Shown here piece by piece: positions 19,775-28,289 of a stretch of 64,000 nucleotides of DNA (its first letter is position 1; every line of letters starts with the position of its first letter). The notes beneath the pieces are model-generated. The model made no database searches, was not told the origin of the DNA, and worked only from the letters and a program-made list of their open reading frames with translations. Position numbers and translations under genes: made by a program. The DNA comes from Laspinema sp963821735 (lineage in GTDB: Bacteria; Cyanobacteriota; Cyanobacteriia; Cyanobacteriales; Laspinemataceae): contig CAWGFK010000012.1 in NCBI GenBank assembly GCA_963821735.1, forward strand, positions 372,001-436,000, given 5' to 3'.

Positions 19775-20539
19775 TTAAGCCGTTAGGGCTAAGATTAATT
19801 CGGCTAATTCTGGCGTGGTGCCGATGGGTTCAGCTAACTGGATTTGGAGTTCCGGTTGGCGTTGAGACTGTTCTCGGGCGATTTGGCCGATCGCATCGGT
19901 GATTCCTCCCGGAAATAAAAAGTAGGGGAGGATACCCAGATGCCGATGTCCCGCTTGAATTAACTGGTCCATCCTGTCTTCTAAGTTAGGAGAAATGGAC
20001 CAATAAGCGGGGATTGCCTGGAGTCGATTTGCCATCTCCTCGACTACTTGATTACTCCCTACGCGCCGGGACCCGTGAGATAAGACAATCCACTGTCGAT
20101 CGCCAGAATTACTGTCCGAAACGGGTTGAATTGCCGATTGTAATAAGTGGCTCAATCCGCTGATTTGACTGCCTAAATGGGGGCGTAAATCTAACTGAAT
20201 CGTTGTGCCGAGGATTTGGTGAGCTTGGGCAATTTCTGCGGGAATATCTTCCATGACATGAACCCCTTCTAGGAGAAAGAGGGGTAAGATTTGGAGCCGA
20301 TCGCAACCCACGGCACGGGCGCGACTGGCAAAATCAGTGATTTGTTGGTGTAATGGCAAGGGATGTAATTCTAATTGTGCCGTTCCCACCATTGGTAAAC
20401 GGGACTGACCCTGCTGTTCCTGCAAGCGATCGCGCAATAAACCGGCTAACCCTTGCATCGCGACTTCTGGACGAGGATCGCGACTGCCGTGGGAAACCAG
20501 TAAATAAGCGGAGGGGAATTTCACAATTGTTTTATCCAA
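19775..20539 (-). CDS. Sirohydrochlorin chelatase (CbiX/SirB-like)
   Basis: A 254-residue two-lobed protein. The two lobes begin YLLVSHGSRDPRPEVAMQ (about 11-28) and WIVLSHGSRRVGSNQVVEEM (about 150-170). The SHGSR histidines are the metal-binding residues of class II chelatases. LLPLFLLEGVHVMEDIP and LPYFLFPGGITDAIG are the conserved substrate-pocket segments. It should insert Fe(II) or Co(II) into sirohydrochlorin for siroheme or cobalamin synthesis; which metal cannot be read from sequence. The two repeats suggest the long, internally duplicated CbiX form. Confidence 0.88.
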   Translation of the reverse strand: MDKTIVKFPSAYLLVSHGSRDPRPEVAMQGLAGLLRDRLQEQQGQSRLPMVGTAQLELHPLPLHQQITDFASRARAVGCDRLQILPLFLLEGVHVMEDIPAEIAQAHQILGTTIQLDLRPHLGSQISGLSHLLQSAIQPVSDSNSGDRQWIVLSHGSRRVGSNQVVEEMANRLQAIPAYWSISPNLEDRMDQLIQAGHRHLGILPYFLFPGGITDAIGQIAREQSQRQPELQIQLAEPIGTTPELAELILALTA

Positions 20540-20661
20540 AGTATGCGATCGGAACTCGGTGTAAATATCCTCAAATTATCATGACAGGGTTCCTCTGTTG
20601 AGCCGATTAACGCCCTGGAAAGCGGGAAGGGAGTCTCCCTTTCCAGGAAACCGGGGGCAAA

Positions 20662-21021
20662 TTAGTACCGGGGCACCGTGGGATCTACCAGTTGGGAATA
20701 GGCATCGATGCCGCCACTAATATTTTTAACCTGAGTGAATCCCTGGGTTTGTAACCACTGGCACATCTGAGCCGATCGGATACCGTGATGGCATAAAACT
20801 AGGGTTTCCTTCTCCGGATCCAAGTGGGTGTAAATCTCCCCGGACCATTGGGAAAACTCGCTCAGGGGAAGGATGCTAAACCCAGGGAGTGCCGCAATTT
20901 CCACCTCGTGGGGTTCGCGGACATCAATCAGTTGCAAATCCGAGGGTGCGCTGGCAAGGCGATCGGCGAGTTCTTGAACCGAAATTTGAGCGAGGGTGGG
21001 ACGAGGATTCGATTGAGCCAT
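20662..21021 (-). CDS. Rhodanese-like domain protein
   Basis: A 119-residue single rhodanese domain from ATG 21021 (MAQSNPRPTLAQISVQEL). A longer frame starting at 21066 is possible but less typical. QLIDVREPHEVEIAALPG is the N-terminal CH2-like motif, and LVLCHHGIRSAQMCQWL holds the active-site Cys in a six-residue loop. It ends with NISGGIDAYSQLVDPTVPRY. Such proteins carry persulfide sulfur; the acceptor is unknown. It follows the chelatase gene on the same strand by about 120 bp but shows no clear coupling. Confidence 0.92.
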   Translation of the reverse strand: MAQSNPRPTLAQISVQELADRLASAPSDLQLIDVREPHEVEIAALPGFSILPLSEFSQWSGEIYTHLDPEKETLVLCHHGIRSAQMCQWLQTQGFTQVKNISGGIDAYSQLVDPTVPRY

Positions 21022-21175
21022 GAGATCTATAGAGTCTGTAACAGACTGACTAAACAACGTTCTCACTCAAATTGTGCCTTGTTTCGGTTGGATTTGGCTA
21101 GAATCCCTGAGTTATCCTCGTTCCCAGGCGCTGCCTCCTGTCCGACACCGGAATAACTCTTAACTCAACCACCCC

Positions 21176-22747
21176 TTATTCCTGGGACGATCCTCTCTCA
21201 TCGGTGGCATCGCACTGTTCCAATTTAGCCGCGATCGCCCCAGCGTGTCGCCACCATTTGGAACCGGCGGACCAACTGCGGGACGGTAAATGACCAATCG
21301 GCGCTTTTAAATTAAATTGAATCCCTTCATAAGGGAGGGTTGGATTGTAGGTTTTCCACCCAATGCGATCGCAAAATGCCCCATAATCTTTCCCCACCCC
21401 TTCATAAATTCGCGATTGGATACTAAACCCAAATCTTGCATCACTATAGTTCACCCACAACAGATCAATCATCTGCAAATCTTCACAGGGCATTTTCGCA
21501 ATATCATCTTCAAATAAATAACCTCTCGGATATTTACCCGCAGCCCGACATAACAAGGTCCGGGTTTCTTCATCGGCTTGTTTCCACTTTTTAGCTGCCA
21601 GTAAATCTCGCAATCGGCTATAATCAATGCCGAGGCTTGAAGTGAGAATATCCGGTTCATGCACTGGAGTGGAAGACGGGACTACTCCAGACCACAACTG
21701 ACCCAAAGCATCCCGCCAACGGGTTGTCCGGGGTGGAACTGGTGCAGCTTGGGACGGAACGGGCGATCGCCTCAAAGGAGGAGTCGGAGATGGGGCGATC
21801 GCTGGGGAAGGCGATACCGCAAGTGAGGCTTCTGGAGTTGGATTCAGGTCTCGCAGCACTTCCGCAGCCGACTGATAGCGCTTTGTAAGACCATTTTCCA
21901 CCAACTTATCCAATACCCGCCCTAAATCTGCACTGACGAGTTTATCGGTCCGGACAAAATCCCGCCACCGCCAACGGTCCTGGTTGGCATCGTATAAATT
22001 TCCCGGAGACATTCCTGTGAGTAAATGCAGGCAAGTCACCCCTAAACTATACAAATCCGTGGCCGGAACGACCTTGCCTCGGCTTTGTTCTGGGGCCATA
22101 TACTCTGGCGACCCAATAATTGTCCCAGTTTGCATCATCGCCGTCGCACTTAAGAGCTTGGCAATGCCAAAATCAATTAGCACAATTTGCCCCGCTTGTT
22201 GCTCGGTGAAAGAAGGGCGATCGCTCCCGATGCGGCGAATGATATTAGCCGGTTTGATATCTCGGTGGACAATCTGGCGATCGTGAATAAAACTTAGAAT
22301 CGGGAGTAAATCATTCAGCAATGCTCGAATTTCGGCTTCCTGATAAGCCCCCTTTTGCTTCAGTTCCGAGGAGAGAGTCGGTCCCTCGATAAACTCTTGA
22401 ACCAGATACAGCCGTTGATTTTGCTCAAAATGGGCCAAGAGGGAGGGGATTTGGGGATGATGCCCGAGATCGTCTAAGCGCACTGCCTCGTGATAGAAGA
22501 GGTCCTTCACCTTATTGATGTGCTGGGTTTCCCCTTTCTGAAAAAACAGTTGTTTGACGACACATTTGGGTTTAGAGGGGATATCTTCATCCACCGCCAA
22601 AAAGGTCCGACCAAATCCCCCATGTCCTAGGGCCTGAATCGGTCGGTAGCGAGCTTTTAGGATTAATTTACTGCCACAGCTTTGGCAAGTTTTGGCCGAC
22701 TCAGGATTTTGGGGTTGGGCGCATCCGGGAATAACGCAGTAGCTCAT
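21176..22747 (-). CDS. Serine/threonine protein kinase with C-terminal GUN4 domain
   Basis: 523 residues from ATG 22747. A zinc-ribbon-like Cys cluster (C4, C9, C21, C24) is followed by a complete Hanks kinase domain: GHGGFGRTF at 41-49, ATP-site Lys about 65, HRDIKPAN 161-168, DFG 192-194, PEYMAPEQ about 214-221. A Pro-rich linker (about 302-345) follows, then a GUN4-like domain from about 371 (SSLGIDYSRLRDLLAAKKWK) through PRGYLFEDDIAKMPCEDLQM to the end. GUN4 binds bilins and Mg-porphyrins and stimulates Mg-chelatase, so the fusion could couple tetrapyrrole status to phosphorylation (inference). It lacks a membrane segment. Confidence 0.93.
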   Translation of the reverse strand: MSYCVIPGCAQPQNPESAKTCQSCGSKLILKARYRPIQALGHGGFGRTFLAVDEDIPSKPKCVVKQLFFQKGETQHINKVKDLFYHEAVRLDDLGHHPQIPSLLAHFEQNQRLYLVQEFIEGPTLSSELKQKGAYQEAEIRALLNDLLPILSFIHDRQIVHRDIKPANIIRRIGSDRPSFTEQQAGQIVLIDFGIAKLLSATAMMQTGTIIGSPEYMAPEQSRGKVVPATDLYSLGVTCLHLLTGMSPGNLYDANQDRWRWRDFVRTDKLVSADLGRVLDKLVENGLTKRYQSAAEVLRDLNPTPEASLAVSPSPAIAPSPTPPLRRSPVPSQAAPVPPRTTRWRDALGQLWSGVVPSSTPVHEPDILTSSLGIDYSRLRDLLAAKKWKQADEETRTLLCRAAGKYPRGYLFEDDIAKMPCEDLQMIDLLWVNYSDARFGFSIQSRIYEGVGKDYGAFCDRIGWKTYNPTLPYEGIQFNLKAPIGHLPSRSWSAGSKWWRHAGAIAAKLEQCDATDERGSSQE

Positions 22748-22841
22748 GACTTTGACCAGGGCGCGATCGGGTAAAGTTTTAGACTCCACAGGGTGTCATT
22801 CCCGGTATAACATAGTCTTGTTGGCTTTCCCCCAGATGTGG

Positions 22842-23209
22842 CTACTGTTTTTTATATTCGTAGGTGTAGAAGCTCTGGAGAGCCCTACGGTTTCAAACTG
22901 ATAAGCGGGAATTAAGGGCAGGGGCAAAGACAGGTCCGTTTTATAAACGCTCCACAACAGAAAGTTTTGTCGCTGAGTATTGCGCCGGATGATGTCCTCA
23001 ATGTCACTCTGGACGGATCCAATCGCTGCCACACAGGACCCCTTGGCAATGGGTAATCTGTCACAGGCATTTTCTTGGGCATACTCCATCAGTCGTTGAC
23101 TGGCATAGTCGTGATAAGACTCAGGACCCGGGTTGGTAGCTGCCATTGCTACCCCCAGCCCGACTAATACTGTACCCGTGACCGCCGCGATCGCATTTAT
23201 TTTCTTCAT
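22842..23209 (-). CDS. DUF4359-like secreted protein (frameshift near C-terminus)
   Basis: The protein begins MKKINAIAAVTGTVLVGLGV, a signal peptide or membrane anchor. It then has paired Cys (ENACDRLP...KGSC) that may form a disulfide, and QNFLLWSVYKTDLSLP before AYQFETVG. In the sequenced frame the tail becomes LSRASTPTNIKNSS and runs on to 22796. Restoring one base near 22885 gives a tail ending FYTYEYKKQ and a stop at 22842, which fits the family better. Function unknown; exported in cyanobacteria. Confidence 0.75.
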
Positions 23210-23360
23210 CAGAACTCAACGTACCCATTTCTTTGTTTAGACTTCCCCATTCCCCCCCTAACTTCAGCACCCCTTTCCTGCTATTTTTCAAAATTTTTGA
23301 TTTTTTTTTCAAAAAGGGTAGATCAAATCCAGAAGGGTGTGTTATAGTAAAAAACGTGGT

Positions 23361-23434
23361 GGCGGGCGTAGCCAAGTGGTTAAGGCAGTGGATTGTGATT
23401 CCACCATTCGCCGGTTCGATCCCGGTCGTTCGCC
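23361..23434 (+). tRNA. tRNA-His (GTG)
   Basis: A full cloverleaf: acceptor GCGGGCG pairs with CGTTCGC, the extra G(-1) faces C73 as expected for tRNA-His, D-arm GCC...GGC, anticodon stem GTGGA/TCCAC with loop TTGTGAT (anticodon GTG), T-arm GCCGG-TTCGATC-CCGGT. CCA is not encoded. Its 3' part forms the left attachment site of the integrated element, and the gene is intact. Confidence 0.97.
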
Positions 23435-23436
23435 CT
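23389..23436. repeat. attL (direct repeat inside tRNA-His)
   Basis: A 48-bp segment from the anticodon stem to one base past the acceptor end. It matches 31688-31735 at 47 of 48 positions; the only difference is TTCGATC versus TTCAATC in the T-loop. Confidence 0.9.
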
Positions 23437-23448
23437 TTACAGTCTATC

Positions 23449-23499
23449 AAACTGTCCTACTTCTGCACTTAAGTAGATCAAAAGTAGGACAGTTTTATA
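23449..23499 (+). terminator. Terminator carried inside attL, after tRNA-His
   Basis: A perfect 14-bp inverted repeat AAACTGTCCTACTT / AAGTAGGACAGTTT (23449-23462 and 23482-23495) ends in TTTT, between tRNA-His and the integrase. It would end the tRNA transcript after the native terminator was displaced by integration. It may also be an integrase-binding arm. Confidence 0.65.
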
Positions 23500-23801
23500 G
23501 GCTATGGAATTAGTAGACGAAAAAATCAATCAGGCTAACGGGCGTCTCCGTGCTAGTCGAATGGGGGTTAGAATCTGTCGAAGGGGCAACCGATTGGCCC
23601 TTAAAGCAATATTCCCATCAAAGACGGGCGCGGGTAAACCGAGCCAGCAAATAATATCCCTCGGAATTTGGGCTAATTCCGAGGGTATTAAAATTGCTGA
23701 GTCAACAGCGCGACGGGTTCGAGTCGAAATTGACTCTGGAAATTTCACCTGGGAAAAATACCGACGCAAGTCAGACGAACCCCCCAAAGCACCCACTAAT
23801 A

Positions 23802-24964
23802 CCAAATCCGGGTTTCAAACATCTGCTATAATAACTGAAAAATTAGAGGAAAAGATTTATGCCTAAAAAACTAGAGCTAATTCCGCATCTTTCGAGTGAA
23901 GAACTCCAGGATAGATACAGGAAAGCAAAGGATCCCGTAGAAGTTAGGCGTTGGCATCTACTGTGGAAAGTGTCTCAGGGTTGGTCGTGCAAAGACAGCG
24001 CATGGGCAGTGGGCTTAAATTATGATTATGCCCGACGCTTTATCAGAAAATATAATGAAATAGGAGAAGAAGCGGTTCCAAATCAGCGTCCGAAAAATTC
24101 TCAGGGTAAAGGAGGGGGTAACCGCTTATTGAATACAGAACAGCTAAATCGATTAAAAGAAACATTAACACAAAAACCCCAAGACAAAGGGCTGTGGACT
24201 GGCCCTAAAGTAGCTCGATGGATGGAAAAAGAAACGGGACGGACAAAAATTCATAATCAAAAGGGGGTGGGAGTATTTAAAAAAGCTCGGGTACTCATGG
24301 CAAAAGCCCAGACCAAAACATAAAAAAGGATGTCCAATTCGACAACAAGAATTCAAGGAGGACCTCCCCCTTAAAGTCAAGGCTCTACAAGAAAAATATC
24401 CAAATGCTCAAGTGGAAGTTTGGTTTTTTGATGAACATAGAGTGGGGTTAAAACCAATTTTATCTAAGGTTTGGTCTTTGAAGGGTGAAAGACCAATTGC
24501 CATCGTTAATCATAGATATGAATGGTTGTATGTTTATGGATTTGTCAAGCCTTCAACCGGCCAAACTTGTTGGTATTTAATTCCTCGGGTTAATGTGGAA
24601 TGGTTGAACTTAGTATTTGAGGCTTTTGCCGCAGAAGTTGGAGCATCTGAAGACAAGATTATTTTGTTAGTTCAAGATAGAGCCGGATGGCATATGAGTG
24701 ACAAAGTTTGCTTACCTACAGGTATGGTTGTTGAGCCTCTTCCTCCCTATTCTCCAGAACTGCAACCCGCTGAACGCTTGTGGAAGTTAGTAGATGAGCC
24801 ATTAGTTAACACTTGTTTTGACAGCCTAGATGATTTAGAAAAAGCCCTGATAGAACGCTGTCAAATTTTGCAAGAAAGTATGCAAGAGGAAATTCGGAAT
24901 TTAACCAACTATCATTGGCTTACTTTTACCTAATTTGTTTGTGACCTTTGAATCCCGGATTCCG
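23802..24964 (+). mobile_element. IS630-family insertion sequence
   Basis: A 1,163-bp element flanked by TA dinucleotides (23800-23801 and 24965-24966), the target duplication of IS630/Tc1-mariner. Terminal inverted repeats are CCAAATCCGGGTTTCAAA on the left and CGGAATCCGGGATTCAAA read inwards on the right (15 of 18 match). It contains one transposase gene and splits the integrase gene. Confidence 0.9.
23859..24933 (+). CDS. IS630-family transposase (one-base frameshift as sequenced)
   Basis: About 357 residues after correction. The N-terminal part (MPKKLELIPHLSSEELQDRY...) is a two-HTH DNA-binding region. The C-terminal part holds the DDE catalytic residues: Asp in VWFFDEHRVGL, Asp in LLVQDRAGWHM, Glu in LQPAERLWKL. 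The break lies in the G5 run at 24263-24267. Removing one G joins NQKGWEYLKKLGYSWQ to the second part. Some IS630 elements use programmed frameshifting, but the shift here is in the middle of the conserved domain link and a sequencing error is equally possible. It acts in cis on the TA-flanked ends. Confidence 0.88.
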
Positions 24965-25990
24965 TATAACTCGGATTCCGAGACCCATAAGACGATCGCG
25001 CAATGGATCGAGGATTTTGAGGCGTTCTATTTCTCAAGCCGGAAGAGAACCCCCCAAACGGAGCTGACCTGGGAGAAAGATTACCTTTGCAGCTTTCGTA
25101 AGCTCAAAAGGGGAATTGCTCTCAGCAGGGGCAATCCTTGAGACCATCAAGGGTACAGAACCATGCAGCAAGACCCGCCGCCGCGTCTGCATGGCGCTTG
25201 GTTCACTTGCCAAGTTTGCAGGGATTCAGGCAGAAATTGAAATCCGGGGATTGCCAAGGGGATTATTCACCCAGCAAGGTTAACCCCAGGACTCTTCCCG
25301 ATGATGATGCGATCGCCACTTACCGGGACCAGATATCTGACGAAAAACTCAGATGGGTTTACGGAATGCTGGCAACCTACGGATTGCGCCCCCACGAAAT
25401 CTTTTACCTAGATTTCTCTGACCTACCTGTTTTAAATGTATTGGATGGAAAAACAGGCGCTCGCAAAATTTGGCCCTGTTACCCGGAATGGGTTGAGGCG
25501 TGGGGTTTGAGCAATACATTTATTCTTGATATTGCCGGGAAAAACAACTCTCAAAAGACTGCTAACCTAGACAAGAAATTCAAGAAAATAATTCCGTTCA
25601 ATCTCTACGATTTAAGGCATTCGTGGGCAAGACGAACCCTCGAATATGGTTGGTCCCATTCCTTAGCCGCTCAACAGATGGGACACTCAGTCACCATGCA
25701 TACCCAGACTTATCATGCCTGGATTGGTGAGACTGTTCATCAGAAATCTTTTGAGCTACTCACCAACCGAGAGGATAGGCCGCACGCTCCCACCCCACAA
25801 AAAATCCGCCAAAGTTTCAGCTCTGGCAAGCCGGTCGAGAGTGAATCGGTTAATTTTTAGGAATCTTGCCGTTGCCGCGCTAGGGTGCTAGATTAAATCT
25901 GAAGGGAAGAAGTAGGGCGCGTGACGCGCTGACAGGCTGGTAACCTGCCAACGACTTCCCCGGTAATCACGATACCGAGGCTCAAACATT

Positions 25991-26185
25991 ATGAACGAAT
26001 TCGCGACAGCTATCAACGTAGCGGGCTGGCTTCTCATTGGCAGCCTGTGGATTTTCGGCAATCTGAATCACGAATCAACCCAGAGAAAACTAGAATCAGA
26101 TATCCAATCCCTGCAAGTGGAACGCTCCGAGCTTAAGGCGAAATTGGAAGGGTTGACCATCGGATGCTTAGGGGGGAATAAGTGA
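25991..26185 (+). CDS. Small element protein with one membrane helix and coiled coil
   Basis: 64 residues: a hydrophobic segment (about 8-25, INVAGWLLIGSLWIFGNL) followed by an amphipathic, Leu-heptad stretch (KLESDIQSLQVERSELKAKL) that looks like a short coiled coil. It is the first gene of a tightly packed run: its TGA (26183-26185) overlaps the start of the next gene. Not recognised. The topology resembles small accessory proteins of plasmid transfer modules, but that is only suggestive. Confidence 0.6.
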   Translation: MNEFATAINVAGWLLIGSLWIFGNLNHESTQRKLESDIQSLQVERSELKAKLEGLTIGCLGGNK

Positions 26186-26376
26186 TGAGTTTATTCCAAT
26201 ATTCCCTTGCTGAAAAGATTGAAGAAATTGAATGGAAAGCATGGCAACAGGCTGAAAACTTTCCCCGTGAGGATTTTGAATCCTGGTTTTATGGGGATTG
26301 GATAGTCTGTTACTTTCCCGTGGGATTCTCATCGGTTTTGATTGACCGTTCCATTCAAACCCTCAAAAATCACTAG
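26185..26376 (+). CDS. Small soluble element protein, function unknown
   Basis: 63 residues from ATG 26185 (GTG 26182 is an alternative). It is acidic and Trp/Phe-rich: EKIEEIEWKAWQQAENFP, then FESWFYGDWIVCYFPVGF. It starts inside the stop of the previous gene and its own stop is the first bases of a long inverted repeat, so it is translationally coupled upstream and separated from the downstream gene by the hairpin. No family recognised. Confidence 0.55.
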   Translation: MSLFQYSLAEKIEEIEWKAWQQAENFPREDFESWFYGDWIVCYFPVGFSSVLIDRSIQTLKNH

Positions 26377-26426
26377 CGTCATGACGTGCATTACATGACG
26401 CTGACGTGTAATGCACGTCATGACGC
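26376..26426. repeat. Perfect 20-bp inverted repeat in the element operon
   Basis: Arms GCGTCATGACGTGCATTACA (26376-26395) and its exact reverse complement (26407-26426) enclose an 11-base loop TGACGCTGACG. The arms contain the palindromic octamer GTCATGAC. It begins in the stop codon of the upstream gene and ends 34 bp before the next start. There is no T-run, so it is more likely an operator, RNA-processing hairpin or nicking hairpin than an intrinsic terminator. Confidence 0.9.
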
Positions 26427-26460
26427 CATTCCTTCCCCTCAAAATTAGGAAAGCGACACA

Positions 26461-26907
26461 ATGAAAAAAGAACAGTTACAGAATGAATTGAATTTAAAGA
26501 CCCGGCAATGGCAGAGGTGGTGTAGTGGGTTAGGATTTTCCGCTTCCCTGGAATCCTATTCCGATAATCAAATTTCTCAACTCAGACAACTCAGACAACT
26601 TCTAAATGAGAAACAAACTTTTGAGGATGCCATTGCACAAATCACCGGGAAACCTAAGCAATCAGCAGGGGGGATGGGTAGCGCGTTAGCCGGTCGCTAT
26701 TCAACAGAGATAAATCAGCTTGCACCGGGAATTGCAGAGGCGATGGTAGAGGCGCTTGATAGTGCAGTGATGACAAGTTTTGAGCAAAAACTCAAGACCA
26801 CAAAACCGAGAATATTTGAGCAATTCGCCAATAATTTCTCGCTGGCAATTAGCGGCGATGACATCATGGACGCAATGTTATTGGAAGGGGGAGACGATGA
26901 GAATTAA
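26461..26907 (+). CDS. Putative HTH DNA-binding protein of the element
   Basis: 148 residues. The N-terminal 55 (MKKEQLQNELNLKTRQWQRW...YSDNQISQLRQLRQLL) have the spacing of a MerR-like winged helix-turn-helix. The middle is flexible (KPKQSAGGMGSALAGRYS), and the C-terminus is helical and acidic, ending GGDDEN. It could be the element's regulator or excisionase-like factor, with the inverted repeat 34 bp upstream as candidate operator; both are inference. It overlaps the following gene by 11 bp. Confidence 0.6.
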   Translation: MKKEQLQNELNLKTRQWQRWCSGLGFSASLESYSDNQISQLRQLRQLLNEKQTFEDAIAQITGKPKQSAGGMGSALAGRYSTEINQLAPGIAEAMVEALDSAVMTSFEQKLKTTKPRIFEQFANNFSLAISGDDIMDAMLLEGGDDEN

Positions 26908-27169
26908 TCTCTTTCTGATTGTCTCTGACTGTTTGCTCTGGTTAACCTTCCCCGCGCTAATAGTTTGCTGGCTAGAAATTACTTTCCCTATCTGGCAATC
27001 ATTCCCACCTATTGCCATTATCCTGATGGGAATTTTAACTTGTATGACAGCTTGTGTGACAGTGGCGCGACTAATTCCGAAAGCAGCACCCAGACTGATT
27101 TACGGGTATCGAGCTATCCAGTTTGCAACAGGCTTAACCCTTGCACTCTACCGGATAATAGGGGGATAG
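26897..27169 (+). CDS. Small membrane protein of the element
   Basis: 90 residues from ATG 26897 (MRINLFLIVSDCLLWLTFPA), overlapping the previous gene's end by 11 bp in another frame. A longer frame from 26780 exists, but the coupled start is preferred. Three hydrophobic segments (about 4-26, 33-55 and 65-85) separated by RLIPKAAPR. It ends one base before the ATPase start, indicating a single transcript. This may be a membrane partner of the ATPase. No family recognised. Confidence 0.6.
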   Translation: MRINLFLIVSDCLLWLTFPALIVCWLEITFPIWQSFPPIAIILMGILTCMTACVTVARLIPKAAPRLIYGYRAIQFATGLTLALYRIIGG

Positions 27170-27170
27170 A

Positions 27171-28289
27171 ATGCAATCAAGATATATCCCATTAATTCAA
27201 TCCCTAGCCGAAAAAACAGCCGGTCAGATTCATCGCTCCTTTGATGCGGAAGTAGTCCGAAGTTTATCCGATAAATTCGCAGATGATGCGGCAATCAGTA
27301 GCGAAGCGCGAGACCTGGCCGGATATCTCTCTAATTGGGTAAAGATTGCCAAATTAACCAAGTGGAGTTTATTGGGGTTGTCTACAGGATGTCTAGTAAT
27401 ATCTAGCACCCTATCAGGCATCCCACGGTTAACCCTAGTTCATTCATCCCTAGCCGGATTCTACCTAGCGAAAAAGCAGGACAGAATCGAAAAACAATCA
27501 GCACCAATCATCGGAACCATTGCCAGAATTCAAGCTGCTGAGAGTGCAATGGCTCTTACCCAATTGTGGAAAGGGAAGCCATCAGCTCTATCTCCGGTAG
27601 AAACCGAGGTGATCGCCGGTCAAGCTGAACCGATTAATTATTTCGATTGGAGTCTTTTGGAACGGGAACCTGACCGCTATCCTCATATCGGAATCGCCGG
27701 TGCTACTGGGGATGGGAAAACAACCGTCGCCAATTTCATCACCAAAAAATCAGGAGGGTTAGTAATCGCAGTAGACCCGCACTACCGGCCTGGTAATTAT
27801 TCCCATTGCACGGCAATTCATGCCAAGGGAAGAAAGTACGGGGAGTGGGAATCAGCCATAACCTGGGAACTCTCTGATTTAATAGATGGCAATTTAGATT
27901 ATTGCAGCGTCCTAAAAACCCTGGAATCAGAGATGGATCGGCGCTATAAACTCTATGAAGTGGGGGAGACCCAATTCGACAGGATAGAGGTGATTTTGGA
28001 TGAATTCAATACATTCATTGAAGAGAATCCGAAAGCGCTTGAATGCTATCTCAAATTGTTGAGAGAAGCGCGGAAGGTCGGTATCCGGTTGATATTCCTG
28101 CTGCAATCAGACTCAGCTAAAGATATGAAATTAGAGGGGAGGACATCAGCCCGCAAGTGTCTGAAATGGGTCCGGTTGGGAGAGTTCGCCCAAAATTATG
28201 CCCGATCTGGGAAAGATGAAGGGGCGATCGCCGTGGTCAGTACCCAGGATTATCCGATGATGATGGATAAACAACCTGCAATGCTGTAA
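27171..28289 (+). CDS. Membrane-anchored FtsK/HerA-type ATPase of the element
   Basis: A 372-residue protein. Two adjacent hydrophobic segments at about 64-100 anchor it. The cytoplasmic P-loop domain carries Walker A GATGDGKT (177-184), a following strand GGLVIAVDPH as in FtsK/TraB/HerA, and Walker B IEVILDEFN (about 272-280). A Q-rich sensor-like strand RLIFLLQSDS follows. N-terminal membrane helices before a single motor domain match TraB/FtsK DNA pumps more than filamentous-phage Zot proteins, where the motor precedes the helix. Probable role: moving double-stranded element DNA between cells (inference). Confidence 0.75.
   Translation: MQSRYIPLIQSLAEKTAGQIHRSFDAEVVRSLSDKFADDAAISSEARDLAGYLSNWVKIAKLTKWSLLGLSTGCLVISSTLSGIPRLTLVHSSLAGFYLAKKQDRIEKQSAPIIGTIARIQAAESAMALTQLWKGKPSALSPVETEVIAGQAEPINYFDWSLLEREPDRYPHIGIAGATGDGKTTVANFITKKSGGLVIAVDPHYRPGNYSHCTAIHAKGRKYGEWESAITWELSDLIDGNLDYCSVLKTLESEMDRRYKLYEVGETQFDRIEVILDEFNTFIEENPKALECYLKLLREARKVGIRLIFLLQSDSAKDMKLEGRTSARKCLKWVRLGEFAQNYARSGKDEGAIAVVSTQDYPMMMDKQPAML

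Larger units (their letters stand above)
23504..25860 (+). pseudogene. Tyrosine integrase interrupted by IS630 and frameshifts
   Basis: The N-terminal part (23504-23800, MELVDEKINQANGRLRASRM) is an arm-type DNA-binding domain. The middle part resumes after the IS at about 24968 (ETHKTIAQWIEDFEAF). The C-terminal catalytic domain is complete: GLRPHEI (first Arg), DLRHSWAR (H-x-x-R), MGHSVTMHTQTYHAWI (His and nucleophile Tyr). The frame also breaks near 25125 (GIALS should run on to AGAILETIKGTEPC) and near 25270. As read it cannot give a full enzyme. The IS insertion is real biology; the extra shifts may be sequencing error. Its position directly beside attL in tRNA-His is typical. Confidence 0.88.

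Noticed and set aside
23121..23450. Minus-strand frame across the tRNA
   Set aside because: Covers tRNA-His and the signal-peptide region of DUF4359 in antisense; not protein-like.
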